Source: Rhodoferax sp.
Lineage (GTDB): Bacteria > Pseudomonadota > Gammaproteobacteria > Burkholderiales > Burkholderiaceae_C
Length of the DNA stretch: 64,000 bases
NCBI GenBank assembly: GCA_029866205.1
Contig: JARWZT010000011.1
Span: 62,001-126,000, forward strand
Reading direction: 5' to 3'
Below are positions 18,326 to 26,462 of the stretch, one piece after another (position 1 is the first letter of the stretch; the number at the start of each line of letters is the position of its first letter). Below the pieces are notes generated by a model. That model was not told where the DNA came from. It saw only the letters and a list, made by a program, of their open reading frames with translations, and made no database searches. The translations under genes were made by a program, and so were the position numbers.

Positions 18326-18463
18326 ATGGACGTCAATACCCTGCGCGCACTGGTAACGGTGGTGAGTTTTGCGATCTTCATCGCCATCATGGGCTGGGCG
18401 TGGTCACGCCGCCGCGAAGCCGATTTCACCGAAGCGGCCAACCTGCCTTTTGAGCAGGACTGA
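18326..18463 (+). CDS. ccoQ: Cbb3 oxidase small subunit CcoQ
   Basis: This 45-residue ORF is below the track's length limit. It reads MDVNTLRALVTVVSFAIFIA, continuing IMGWAWSRRREADF, then FEQD at the end: one membrane helix with a charged C-terminus, as in CcoQ/FixQ. It lies between ccoO and ccoP, 15 bp and 27 bp away. AGGGAGA is found just before the start. Confidence 0.88.
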   Translation: MDVNTLRALVTVVSFAIFIAIMGWAWSRRREADFTEAANLPFEQD

Positions 18464-18490
18464 TGGCGAACGCATGCACAAGGAACCGAT

Positions 18491-19390
18491 ATGAGTGATT
18501 TCACCAGTAATTTTTGGGCCATTTACGTGGCCGCCATCACCGTGGTCAGCATGCTGGCCTGCCTGCTGCTGCTGTGGTTCAGTGGCAAAGCGCGCGCCAT
18601 GACGGCCAATGACAACAGTACGGGCCACGTCTGGGACGGCGATCTGCGCGAAATGAACAACCCGCTGCCGCGCTGGTGGGTTTGGTTGTTCGTCATCACC
18701 GTGGTCTTTGGTTTTGCCTATTTGGCCCTGTACCCGGGCTTGGGCAAGTCCACCGGTCAGCTCGGCTGGACCGCGGTGGGCCAGTATGAGGCTGAGGTCA
18801 AAAAGGCAAACTTGGCCGAGGCCCCGCTCTACGCCAAATTCACAGCCATGGCGCCAGAGGCGGTGGCCAAAGACCCCCAGGCCCATGCCATTGGCGAACG
18901 CCTGTTCATGAACAATTGTTCCCAGTGCCACGGTTCGGATGCGCGCGGCTCCAAGGGCTTTCCCAACCTGACCGATGGTGACTGGCTGCATGGCGGCGCC
19001 CCCGACAAGATCAAGGAAACCCTGACCCTGGGCCGTATCGGTCAAATGCCCCCCATGGCGGCTGCCGTAGGCACGCCGGAGGACGTGAAAAACGTCGCCA
19101 ACTACGTGCTCAGTTTGTCCGCCAGTCCCCATGATTCGGTGCGCGCTGCCCTGGGTAAATCGAAGTTCACGGCCTGTGCCGCCTGCCATGGCGCGGATGG
19201 CAAAGGCAATCAGGCGCTCGGCGCTCCCAACCTGAGCGACAACATCTGGCTGCATGGCTACGGCGAGACCGCCATCATCAATATGGTGAACAACGGCAAG
19301 GTCAACCAAATGCCTGCGCAAGCAGAAAAGCTCACCGAGGCGCAAATTCATGTGCTGGCGAGCTATGTTTGGAGCCTCTCGCATCCATGA
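18491..19390 (+). CDS. ccoP: Cytochrome-c oxidase cbb3-type subunit III (dihaem)
   Basis: CcoP is the dihaem cytochrome c subunit that receives electrons from soluble cytochromes. Two N-terminal membrane helices are at about residues 8-30 and 60-80, with the conserved link VWDGDLREMNNPLPRWW between them. Two haem sites follow, CSQCH near residue 140 and CAACH near residue 233. At 299 aa it is of usual length. Two hairpins follow its stop codon. Confidence 0.96.
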   Translation: MSDFTSNFWAIYVAAITVVSMLACLLLLWFSGKARAMTANDNSTGHVWDGDLREMNNPLPRWWVWLFVITVVFGFAYLALYPGLGKSTGQLGWTAVGQYEAEVKKANLAEAPLYAKFTAMAPEAVAKDPQAHAIGERLFMNNCSQCHGSDARGSKGFPNLTDGDWLHGGAPDKIKETLTLGRIGQMPPMAAAVGTPEDVKNVANYVLSLSASPHDSVRAALGKSKFTACAACHGADGKGNQALGAPNLSDNIWLHGYGETAIINMVNNGKVNQMPAQAEKLTEAQIHVLASYVWSLSHP

Positions 19391-19398
19391 CGTTTGGC

Positions 19399-19469
19399 GG
19401 CGTCGACCGAGTGGTCGACGCCCGCCCTGTGCGCGGCCCTCTGGCTGCAACGGATGCGCGTCGCATCCG
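19399..19469 (+). repeat. Two consecutive perfect hairpins between ccoP and ccoG
   Basis: The first is GGCGTCGACC-GAGT-GGTCGACGCC at 19399-19422 (10-bp stem). The second is CGGATGCG-CGT-CGCATCCG at 19451-19469 (8-bp stem). No long T tract follows, so these may protect or attenuate the ccoNOQP message and not fully terminate it. Confidence 0.7.
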
Positions 19470-19493
19470 CCCCTTATTTAGAGTGCTTCGCTT

Positions 19494-20960
19494 TTGACCA
19501 CCGACCCATCGCCCAGCCGCAAGACCATTCCGATTGCCGTGTCTACGGACACCGGGCCGATCGCTGCACCCGAGGGCGCCAGCCCCGAGCTGATTTCTCT
19601 CTACGAGTCGCACCAAAAAATCTATCCCCGCAGCGTCTCGGGATTTTTTTCGCGTATGCGTTGGGCCACCGTGTTTCTGACGCAGTTGGTTTTTTACGGC
19701 CTGCCATGGCTGGACTGGGGGCAGCGCCAGGCGGTGCTTTTTGATTTGGGTGCCCGGCGCTTTTACATTTTTAACTTGGTGCTGTACCCGCAGGACTTCA
19801 TCTACCTGACCGGCTTGCTGGTGATTTCGGCGCTGTCGCTGTTTCTGTTTACCGCGGTGGCGGGGCGACTCTGGTGCGGTTATGCCTGCCCGCAGACGGT
19901 GTACACCGAGATTTTCTTATGGATAGAAAAGCGCACCGAGGGTGATCGGTCGGCCCGAATGCGCCGCGATGCCGCAGGCTTTTCCGTGGAAAAACTGTTG
20001 CGCAAAAGCGAAAAGCACGCCATCTGGTTGGCGGTAGGGGTGTGGACCGGCTTCACCTTTGTGGGTTATTTCACGCCCATCAGCGTGCTTAGCCATGAAT
20101 TTCTCACCTTGAACGTGGGTCCATGGGAGACGTTTTGGGTGTTTTTCTATGGTTTTGCGACCTATGGCAATGCGGGCTTCATGCGCGAGCAAGTCTGTAA
20201 GCATATGTGCCCTTATGCGCGCTTCCAAAGCGCCATGTTCGACAAGGACACGCTCATCGTTACCTATGACGCACAGCGCGGCGAGCCTCGGGGTGCGCGT
20301 TCCAAAAAGCTCGATTTGTCCCAATCCAACCTGGGCGCTTGCGTGGACTGCAGCCTGTGCGTACAGGTATGCCCCACCGGCATCGACATCCGCAAGGGCT
20401 TGCAGTACGAGTGCATCGGTTGTGGCGCTTGCGCCGATGTCTGTGACGAGGTCATGGACAAAATGAACTACCCGCGCGGCCTGGTGAAGTATTCCACCGA
20501 AAACGCGGTGAACCAGCACTGGACGCAGAGCCAAACCCTGCGCCATGTCCTGCGCCCGCGGGTGCTGGTTTACACACTCATTTTGTGGACCATTATTGGG
20601 CTGATGTTCACCAGTCTGGCCATGCGCCCGGCGTTCAAGGTGGACGTGGAGCGCGACCGGACCACGATGGCGCGCGAGGTCGAGGGCGGCCGCATTGAAA
20701 ACGTCTTCCGCCTGCAAGTCATGAATGCGTCCGAGTCGCCCCAACGGGTCGGTTTGCAGGCCTCGGGTTTGCCTGGCCTGCAGGTGGTCACTGAAAGCGA
20801 CATTCTGGTGGAGTCCGCGCAGTCGCGTTGGGTCGTGGTTCGGCTTCAGTTGCCGCCCGGACAAGCGACTGCCGGTTCGCATCCTATTCAATTCGAAGTC
20901 ACCGGCCAGGGCAGCAATACTACCGTGGTCGAAAAATCCGTATTCATTGTTCCGCGCTAA
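19494..20960 (+). CDS. ccoG: Cbb3 oxidase accessory protein CcoG (polyferredoxin/copper reductase)
   Basis: CcoG is a membrane ferredoxin-like protein that reduces copper for cbb3 assembly. It has about five membrane helices, a WCGYACPQTVYTEIFLWIE segment near residues 125-143, and two 4Fe-4S sets near residues 280-325 (CVDCSLCVQVCP, CIGCGACADVC). The C-terminal ~100 residues form the periplasmic immunoglobulin-like FixG domain. The ORF opens at a TTG at 19494; an in-frame TAG upstream blocks extension, and no ATG gives a better N-terminus. At 488 aa it is of usual length. Confidence 0.92.
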   Translation: MTTDPSPSRKTIPIAVSTDTGPIAAPEGASPELISLYESHQKIYPRSVSGFFSRMRWATVFLTQLVFYGLPWLDWGQRQAVLFDLGARRFYIFNLVLYPQDFIYLTGLLVISALSLFLFTAVAGRLWCGYACPQTVYTEIFLWIEKRTEGDRSARMRRDAAGFSVEKLLRKSEKHAIWLAVGVWTGFTFVGYFTPISVLSHEFLTLNVGPWETFWVFFYGFATYGNAGFMREQVCKHMCPYARFQSAMFDKDTLIVTYDAQRGEPRGARSKKLDLSQSNLGACVDCSLCVQVCPTGIDIRKGLQYECIGCGACADVCDEVMDKMNYPRGLVKYSTENAVNQHWTQSQTLRHVLRPRVLVYTLILWTIIGLMFTSLAMRPAFKVDVERDRTTMAREVEGGRIENVFRLQVMNASESPQRVGLQASGLPGLQVVTESDILVESAQSRWVVVRLQLPPGQATAGSHPIQFEVTGQGSNTTVVEKSVFIVPR

Positions 20961-20968
20961 GGATCTCT

Positions 20969-21238
20969 ATGCCAAGCATCGCAAAAAACAGTTCGTCCCC
21001 TTGGTGGAAGCATGGCCATGTCTGGCTGGTGCTCTCCGGTCCGGTCGTGGTGGTGATTGCCAGTTTTTTCACCTTTTATCTGGCCTACATCGGCATGGAC
21101 ACGCTGGTGGACGAAGACTATTACCGCAAGGGCGTAGAACTTAACCAGACCGCTGACTCCGTGCCCACCAACCTGGCACCTGCCATGCAAGCCCGCAACC
21201 ACGCCGCCACAGGTTTGGTGGTCAAGCCCAAACCATAG
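20969..21238 (+). CDS. ccoH: FixH/CcoH-like cbb3 assembly protein
   Basis: The 89-residue product has one membrane helix (HVWLVLSGPVVVVIASFFTFYLA) and the conserved VDEDYYRKGVELNQT segment of the FixH family. CcoH interacts with cbb3 subunits during assembly. I chose the ATG at 20969, 8 nt after the ccoG stop; the track start at 20828 lies inside ccoG. It is shorter than alphaproteobacterial FixH. It converges on fnr. Confidence 0.82.
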   Translation: MPSIAKNSSSPWWKHGHVWLVLSGPVVVVIASFFTFYLAYIGMDTLVDEDYYRKGVELNQTADSVPTNLAPAMQARNHAATGLVVKPKP

Positions 21239-21285
21239 TCAACGGATTGTTGCGCCCCACGCTGCAGGGGGTGCGGACGCTGGCC

Positions 21286-22086
21286 TCAGGTGCAGTCGGG
21301 GCGTCCGACGATATCGCGCAGCAGGTCGCTGCGAAGGATGCGGATGTTGCGCTTGTCCACCTCGACCAATCCGTCTTCGGCAAACTTGGAAAATGCCCGG
21401 CTGACGGTTTCGAGTTTGAGTCCCAGATAGCTGCCAATTTCTTCGCGCGTCATGCGCAAGACCAGCTCCGACTGCGAAAAGCCCCGCGCATGCAGTCGGT
21501 CCACCAAGTTGAGCAAGAACGCAGCCAGACGTTCCTCGGCGCGCATGCTCCCCAAGAGCAGCATGATGCCGTTCTCGCGCACAATTTCGCGGCTCATGAT
21601 CTTGTGCACATGGCGTTGCATGGACGGAATATCACGCGAAAGTTCCTCAATGCGGTCAAACGGCATCAGGCAGACCTCGGCGTCTTCCAGCGCTACGGCA
21701 TTGCAGGTATGTTGGTCGCTGGCAATGCCGTCCAAGCCCAGCACCTCGCCGGCCATCTGAAAGCCGGTGACCTGCTCGTGCCCCTCCTCTGAGGCGACAT
21801 AGGACTTGAAAAAACCGGTACGGATGGCAAACAAATGCGTGAATTTTTCGCCGTTGTGAAACAGCAAGCTGCCTTTTTTGACTTTGCGTCGGAGGTTGAC
21901 CACGGCGTCAATCTGGTCCATCTCCTCGCGGTTCAGGCCCAGGGGCATGCACAGTTCGCGCAAGTTGCAGTTGGAACACGCCACCTTGATGCTGTGGCTG
22001 TTGATGGGTACGACGGTTGCGTTGCGAACTGCCGGTATGACGGCAGTCGGTGCTGGCACTAAGGTCTTGGTTGAGGGGTCGAACAT
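21286..22086 (-). CDS. fnr: Oxygen-sensing regulator FNR/Anr
   Basis: FNR is a CRP-family regulator that dimerises when its oxygen-labile 4Fe-4S cluster is intact. The N-terminus has CSNCNLREL followed by C (CX2CX5C), and a fourth cysteine is in HTCNAV, matching the FNR ligand pattern. The cyclic-nucleotide-fold domain covers residues ~55-160, and the DNA-binding helix LKLETVSRAFSKFA carries the E-xx-SR reading code for TTGAT-type half-sites. I chose the ATG at 22086, preceded by AGGAGA; the track start at 22152 overlaps the FNR box. It is divergent from hemN. Confidence 0.93.
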   Translation of the reverse strand: MFDPSTKTLVPAPTAVIPAVRNATVVPINSHSIKVACSNCNLRELCMPLGLNREEMDQIDAVVNLRRKVKKGSLLFHNGEKFTHLFAIRTGFFKSYVASEEGHEQVTGFQMAGEVLGLDGIASDQHTCNAVALEDAEVCLMPFDRIEELSRDIPSMQRHVHKIMSREIVRENGIMLLLGSMRAEERLAAFLLNLVDRLHARGFSQSELVLRMTREEIGSYLGLKLETVSRAFSKFAEDGLVEVDKRNIRILRSDLLRDIVGRPDCT

Positions 22087-22132
22087 GGGTGACTTCTCCT
22101 GGTGAACCGCTTGTCCGGTGTCTCCGTGGATA

Positions 22133-22146
22133 TTGACACATGTCAA
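22133..22146 (+). promoter_or_regulatory. FNR-type box between fnr and hemN
   Basis: TTGACACATGTCAA is a perfect TTGAC-N4-GTCAA palindrome. A candidate -10 CATTAT at 22171-22176 sits where a class II FNR promoter for hemN would place it, giving transcription start near 22181. Confidence 0.7.
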
Positions 22147-22209
22147 GTACACAAACCGTGGGGTGGTTCACATTATGAGGCTTGTCAATATATTACCTTG
22201 AATGATTTC

Positions 22210-23595
22210 ATGTCTATTCCGGTGTCATTGGGATTGCTCCAACAATTCGATGTTGCGGGGCCCCGTTATACGTCCTACCCCACGGCAGACCGATTTGTAG
22301 AGGCCTTCGGCGACGACGAATATAAGCGCACCTTAGTCCAGCGCTTTACCGTCGAGGGTGCGCGGCCCCAGCCACTGTCCCTGTATGTCCACATTCCGTT
22401 TTGCGCGTCGCTGTGCTACTACTGCGCTTGCAACAAGGTCATCACCAAGCACCACAGCCGTTCAGCCGAATACCTGCGCTATCTGGCGCTGGAGCTTGCG
22501 CTGCATACCGATCTGATTGGCAAGGGACGCACGGTGAGCCAATTGCACTTGGGCGGGGGCAGCCCCACGTTTCTGAATGACGACGAGCTTCACGCGCTGC
22601 TGAGCTTGTTACGCCAGCATTTTCAGCTGGCACCGGGCGCTGAGTTGTCCATCGAGGTCGATCCCCGCACGGTAGACCTGGCGCGCATTGAAGCGCTGGC
22701 GGCCATGGGCTTTAACCGCCTGAGCTTTGGCGTCCAGGATTTTGACCCCGAAGTGCAAAAAGCGGTTCATCGCATTCAACCCGCCGATCAGGTTTTTGAA
22801 CTCGTCAAAGCCGCCCGTGAGCGCGGATTTGAGTCCATCAATGTGGACTTGATTTACGGTCTGCCCCTCCAAAACGCCGCTTCTTTTGACCGCACACTGG
22901 CGCAGATTACGGCCTTGCGTCCGGACCGCATTGCCCTGTATGGCTACGCACACCTGCCCGAGCGCTTCAAACCGCAGCGGCGGATTCATGGCGCAGACCT
23001 GCCGACGGCCAGTGCCAAAGTCGCGATGCTGGCCCGTTCGCTGGAGGTGTTGTTGGCTGCGGGCTATGTGTACGTGGGCATGGACCACTTTGCGCTGCCC
23101 CATGATCCCCTGGCCGTCGCCAAGCGCCAAGGGCGTTTGCATCGCAATTTTCAGGGTTACAGCACCCAGCCTGACTGCGACCTGATTGCCCTGGGTGTGT
23201 CATCCATCGGGCGGGTGGGTGCGACCTACAGCCAAAACGCCAAAACGCTGGACGATTACTACGACCTGCTCAACCAGGGCCTATTTCCGGTGGTGCGCGG
23301 GCTGGCGCTAACCCGCGACGACTTGCTGCGCCGTGCCGTCATCATGTCGGTCATGTGCCAGGGTGCGGTGGACTTCGAGTCGATTTCCTTGGCCTATCTG
23401 GTGGATTTTTCGCGCTATTTCGCTACTGAGCTGGAGGCGCTCAAGCCACTGGCCGAGCAGGGCTTGGTGGCGCTGCATGGCGACAGCATTGAAGTCACCG
23501 ACACCGGCTGGTTTTTTGTGCGCGCGGTGGCCATGGTGTTTGATCGCCACTTGCAGGCCAATTTGCACCTCAACCGGTTTTCCAAAATTTTGTAA
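22210..23595 (+). CDS. hemN: Oxygen-independent coproporphyrinogen III oxidase
   Basis: HemN is a radical-SAM enzyme that converts coproporphyrinogen III to protoporphyrinogen IX without oxygen. The cluster motif CASLCYYCACN (CX3CX2CxC) is near residue 62, and GGGSPTFL follows. The N-terminal GPRYTSYPTADRF is typical of HemN and not of HemW. I chose the ATG at 22210, giving 461 aa, the family's usual length; the track start at 22102 would run through the FNR box. It supplies haem for the neighbouring cbb3 genes under low oxygen. Confidence 0.95.
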   Translation: MSIPVSLGLLQQFDVAGPRYTSYPTADRFVEAFGDDEYKRTLVQRFTVEGARPQPLSLYVHIPFCASLCYYCACNKVITKHHSRSAEYLRYLALELALHTDLIGKGRTVSQLHLGGGSPTFLNDDELHALLSLLRQHFQLAPGAELSIEVDPRTVDLARIEALAAMGFNRLSFGVQDFDPEVQKAVHRIQPADQVFELVKAARERGFESINVDLIYGLPLQNAASFDRTLAQITALRPDRIALYGYAHLPERFKPQRRIHGADLPTASAKVAMLARSLEVLLAAGYVYVGMDHFALPHDPLAVAKRQGRLHRNFQGYSTQPDCDLIALGVSSIGRVGATYSQNAKTLDDYYDLLNQGLFPVVRGLALTRDDLLRRAVIMSVMCQGAVDFESISLAYLVDFSRYFATELEALKPLAEQGLVALHGDSIEVTDTGWFFVRAVAMVFDRHLQANLHLNRFSKIL

Positions 23596-23614
23596 GAGCC
23601 CTTACCATTCACGG

Positions 23615-24307
23615 GTGGCCAACTCTCTGATTTCCCTTGCGAGCACCGCCCTGTTGATGGGGCTGGTGGGCGGCCCCCACTGCGTGGCCATGTGCGGCGC
23701 AACCTGTGCCGGGCTGGGTCAGGCGGCAGGGCCCCATAAAAACCGGGCAATCCTTGGTTTTCAGGCGGGGCGCGTGGTGGGGTATTCGGCACTGGGTGCG
23801 CTGGCGGCGGCCTCCATGCAAGGGCTGGGCTGGCTCACGGTGCAGTCGGCGGCGCTGCGACCGGTCTGGAGCATGTTGCACGTAGCGGCGTTGGTATTGG
23901 GGGTGCTGCTGCTGGTCAGGGCAGAGCAGCCGCTCTGGCTGGAGCGCGCGGGACGCCAGGTCTGGCAGCATGCGCGCCAGTGGGGCCAGCGCAGGGGCGG
24001 CGCACCGTGGTTTTTAGGCGTTTTGTGGGCTTTGTTGCCTTGCGGTCTGTTGTATTCAGCCTTGCTGGTGGCGGCGCTGGCGGGGTCGGTGATTCAGGGC
24101 GCCATGGTGATGGCCTTGTTTGCCTTGGGCACCAGCGTGTCCATGGTGGCGGGGCCTTGGCTTTGGCTGCGTCTGCGGGGCGATGCCGCTTTTGGCGGAC
24201 ACGGCCAACTGGGCGTGCGGCTTGCCGGTGCCGCGCTGGCGCTGAGTTCGGCTTGGGCCTTGTGGATGGCCGTGGCGCACAACGCGGCACCCTGGTGCGC
24301 CACGTAG
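23615..24307 (+). CDS. Sulfite exporter TauE/SafE-like membrane protein (cco-cluster type)
   Basis: The product has about six membrane helices and the family opening GLVGGPHCVAMCG at residues ~15-27, a Cys/His motif seen in COG2836 proteins often linked to cbb3 or copper handling. A further conserved motif is LPCGLLYSAL. I took the GTG at 23615 as start (MANSLISLAS), 19 nt after hemN; the track ORF overlaps hemN. A metal- or thiol-related transport role is inferred from context. It ends 1 nt before the stop codon of the convergent second FNR gene. Confidence 0.75.
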   Translation: MANSLISLASTALLMGLVGGPHCVAMCGATCAGLGQAAGPHKNRAILGFQAGRVVGYSALGALAAASMQGLGWLTVQSAALRPVWSMLHVAALVLGVLLLVRAEQPLWLERAGRQVWQHARQWGQRRGGAPWFLGVLWALLPCGLLYSALLVAALAGSVIQGAMVMALFALGTSVSMVAGPWLWLRLRGDAAFGGHGQLGVRLAGAALALSSAWALWMAVAHNAAPWCAT

Positions 24308-24308
24308 T

Positions 24309-25100
24309 TCACTCCAAATTGATGCGTTTTGGACCCGACGCGGCGCGAGTCGCCCGGCGCGGCTTCATTTCTTGAGGGGTATTGGGCGACCTCAAATGGG
24401 CCAGTTCAGCCAGTACATCGTGGGTTAGCACCTGAACATGGCGGTTGTCCACCTTGATGAGCCCTTTGTCCACCAGCTTCGAGAACACCCGACTGACGGT
24501 TTCCACCTTCAGGCCGAGATAGCTGGAGATGTCCTCGCGCGACAAGCGCAGCACCATCTCAAAACCCGAAAATCCCCGGGCTTTCAGGCGTTCCAGCTGG
24601 GTGAGCAGAAAGCAGGCGACACGTGCCTCCGCGCCCGCGTTGCCCAAGGAAACGATGGCACGGCTCTCGCGCAAGAGCTCGCCGCTCATGAGCGTATGAA
24701 ATAGACGCTGCAGCGGCGGCAGCTCACGCGCCAACACCTCGATTTGTTCAAAAGCCATGGCGCAGACCTCGGAGTCCTCCAGCGCAAGGGCCTCGCAGGG
24801 GTGGCGCTGCTCGGCAATGCCCTGAATCCCCAGAAAATCTCCGGGCAGCTGCAGGCCAATCACCTGCGTCCGTCCATCCGCAGACCGAAGGCTGGTTTTG
24901 AAGCTACCGGAGCGAACCGCAAAAAGCTCCTTGAAGGGCTGCCCTTCACGAAACAATGCCGCCCCTTTTTTGACCTTGCGGGGCACCATCAACAAGTGCT
25001 GCACTTTGGTCAGCTCCTGGGCGCTCAGGCCAATGGAGCCGAACAGTTCTGAAGGGATGCAGCGGGGGAATACGAGAGGGGGGCTGATCGGTGGTGTCAC
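24309..25100 (-). CDS. CRP/FNR-family regulator lacking the FNR cysteine cluster
   Basis: The 263-residue product aligns by eye with the FNR encoded at 21286-22086 across the sensor fold (KVKKGAALFREGQPFKELFAVRSGSFK) and the DNA-binding helix (YLGLKVETVSRVFSKLVDKGL, with the same E-xx-SR residues). The CX2CX5C cluster is absent: the N-terminus has only one Cys (FPRCIPSEL), plus one in HPCEAL. It therefore probably does not hold the FNR 4Fe-4S cluster. It starts at GTG 25100 with AAGGAAA upstream and carries a basic C-terminal extension. A FixK- or Dnr-like role is possible. Confidence 0.85.
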   Translation of the reverse strand: MTPPISPPLVFPRCIPSELFGSIGLSAQELTKVQHLLMVPRKVKKGAALFREGQPFKELFAVRSGSFKTSLRSADGRTQVIGLQLPGDFLGIQGIAEQRHPCEALALEDSEVCAMAFEQIEVLARELPPLQRLFHTLMSGELLRESRAIVSLGNAGAEARVACFLLTQLERLKARGFSGFEMVLRLSREDISSYLGLKVETVSRVFSKLVDKGLIKVDNRHVQVLTHDVLAELAHLRSPNTPQEMKPRRATRAASGPKRINLE

Positions 25101-25412
25101 AACAGGTTTCCTTTTCTGCTCTCCATAAGGTGAGGCACAAATTCATGTGCTTTCTTCGCCGGCAACTCCAGGCGTTGGCCTGAAATAAGGTTGTCAATTT
25201 GATGACGTTATGGCCATGGTATTGTCAAATTGCGTGCAAATCCATGGAAATTAATGGTTAATTTAACAATAATAAATTTGTGTGCTTATTTGATATATAC
25301 CGCGCGAATTGGAAAGTTGTTTTTCAAGGCTGTTTTGCCGTGTTGGCACCCCGGGTTTCCATGACTGCACGGCACGGTCGCCGTGTGACGCGGGGCCGGG
25401 GATAATCGGGAA
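25101..25412. other. AT-rich divergent intergenic region with inverted repeat
   Basis: This 312-bp gap separates the second FNR-like gene from dusA and is much richer in A/T than its surroundings. It contains an inverted repeat, CAATTTGA at 25195-25202 and TCAAATTG at 25225-25232, separated by 22 bp. No gene is evident. Confidence 0.5.
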
Positions 25413-26462
25413 ATGACGACATTTTCCTTGGCCACGGCACCGATCTCGCCCTGGCGCCTTTCGGTGGCGCCCATGATGGACTGGACCGACCGCCATTGCC
25501 GTTATTTCCACCGCCTTTTGACCCGCCACACCCGCCTGTACACCGAGATGGTGACCACCGGCGCGCTGGTGCATGGCGACGTGCAACGCCACCTGCGCTT
25601 CAATGCCGAAGAGCACCCCGTAGCCTTGCAGCTGGGTGGCAGCGACCCGGCCGATCTGGCGGCCGCTGCCCGCTTGGGAGTGCAGTGGGGCTACGACGAA
25701 ATCAACCTCAATTGCGGCTGCCCCAGTGATCGGGTTCAACGGGGTGCTTTTGGCGCCTGCCTCATGAACGAGCCCGCGCTGGTGGCCGATGGGGTCAAAG
25801 CCATGCGGGACGTGGCGGATGTGCCGGTCACGGTGAAACACCGCACCGGCATTGACAAAGAAGAGAGCTACGGATTTGTGCGCGACTTTGTCGGCCAGGT
25901 TAGCGAGGCCGGGTGCGAGGTGTTCATCGTGCACGCGCGCAACGCCTGGTTGCAGGGCCTGAGCCCGAAAGAAAATCGCGAGATTCCGCCGCTGCGCTAT
26001 GACTTGGCGTATCAGCTCAAAAAGGACTTTCCCGCGTTGACCATCGCGGTCAACGGTGGCATCAAAACCCAGTCACAGATTGCGGATCACCTGCAACACA
26101 TGGACGGCGTGATGGTCGGGCGTGAGGCCTATTACAACCCCTGGCTGCTCAGTGCCTGGGACGCGACTTTTTTCAACGATGCGCACACGCTGCCCAGCCG
26201 CGAGGCCGTGGAAGAGGCCATGGTGCTCTATATGGAGCGTGCTTTTGCCGAGGACGGCTGCCCCTGGTATGCGATTGCGCGCCAGATGCTGGGCCTGTAC
26301 CACGGCGAGCGCGGCGCTCGCCTGTGGCGCCAGGTCTGGAGCGACCACCGGCTCAAGCCTTTGGCCCCCCGGGCCGTCTGGCGTTTGGCCCGCGAGGCAC
26401 TGGAGCGTGGCGCTTTGGTGCCCGCCGATACCCGCGCCGAAACCCCTGTTGAAAGCGCCTGA
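25413..26462 (+). CDS. dusA: tRNA-dihydrouridine(20/20a) synthase DusA
   Basis: DusA is an FMN enzyme that reduces uridine in the tRNA D-loop. The 349-residue product has the family opening LSVAPMMDWTDRHCRYFHRLL, LYTEMVTTGAL, the catalytic-Cys segment INLNCGCPSDRVQRGAFGACLM near residues 94-115, and the FMN-site NGGIKT and DGVMVGREAYYNPW. The MMDWTDRHCR opening identifies DusA and not DusB or DusC. Its stop codon overlaps the start of the next gene (ATGA). Confidence 0.92.
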   Translation: MTTFSLATAPISPWRLSVAPMMDWTDRHCRYFHRLLTRHTRLYTEMVTTGALVHGDVQRHLRFNAEEHPVALQLGGSDPADLAAAARLGVQWGYDEINLNCGCPSDRVQRGAFGACLMNEPALVADGVKAMRDVADVPVTVKHRTGIDKEESYGFVRDFVGQVSEAGCEVFIVHARNAWLQGLSPKENREIPPLRYDLAYQLKKDFPALTIAVNGGIKTQSQIADHLQHMDGVMVGREAYYNPWLLSAWDATFFNDAHTLPSREAVEEAMVLYMERAFAEDGCPWYAIARQMLGLYHGERGARLWRQVWSDHRLKPLAPRAVWRLAREALERGALVPADTRAETPVESA

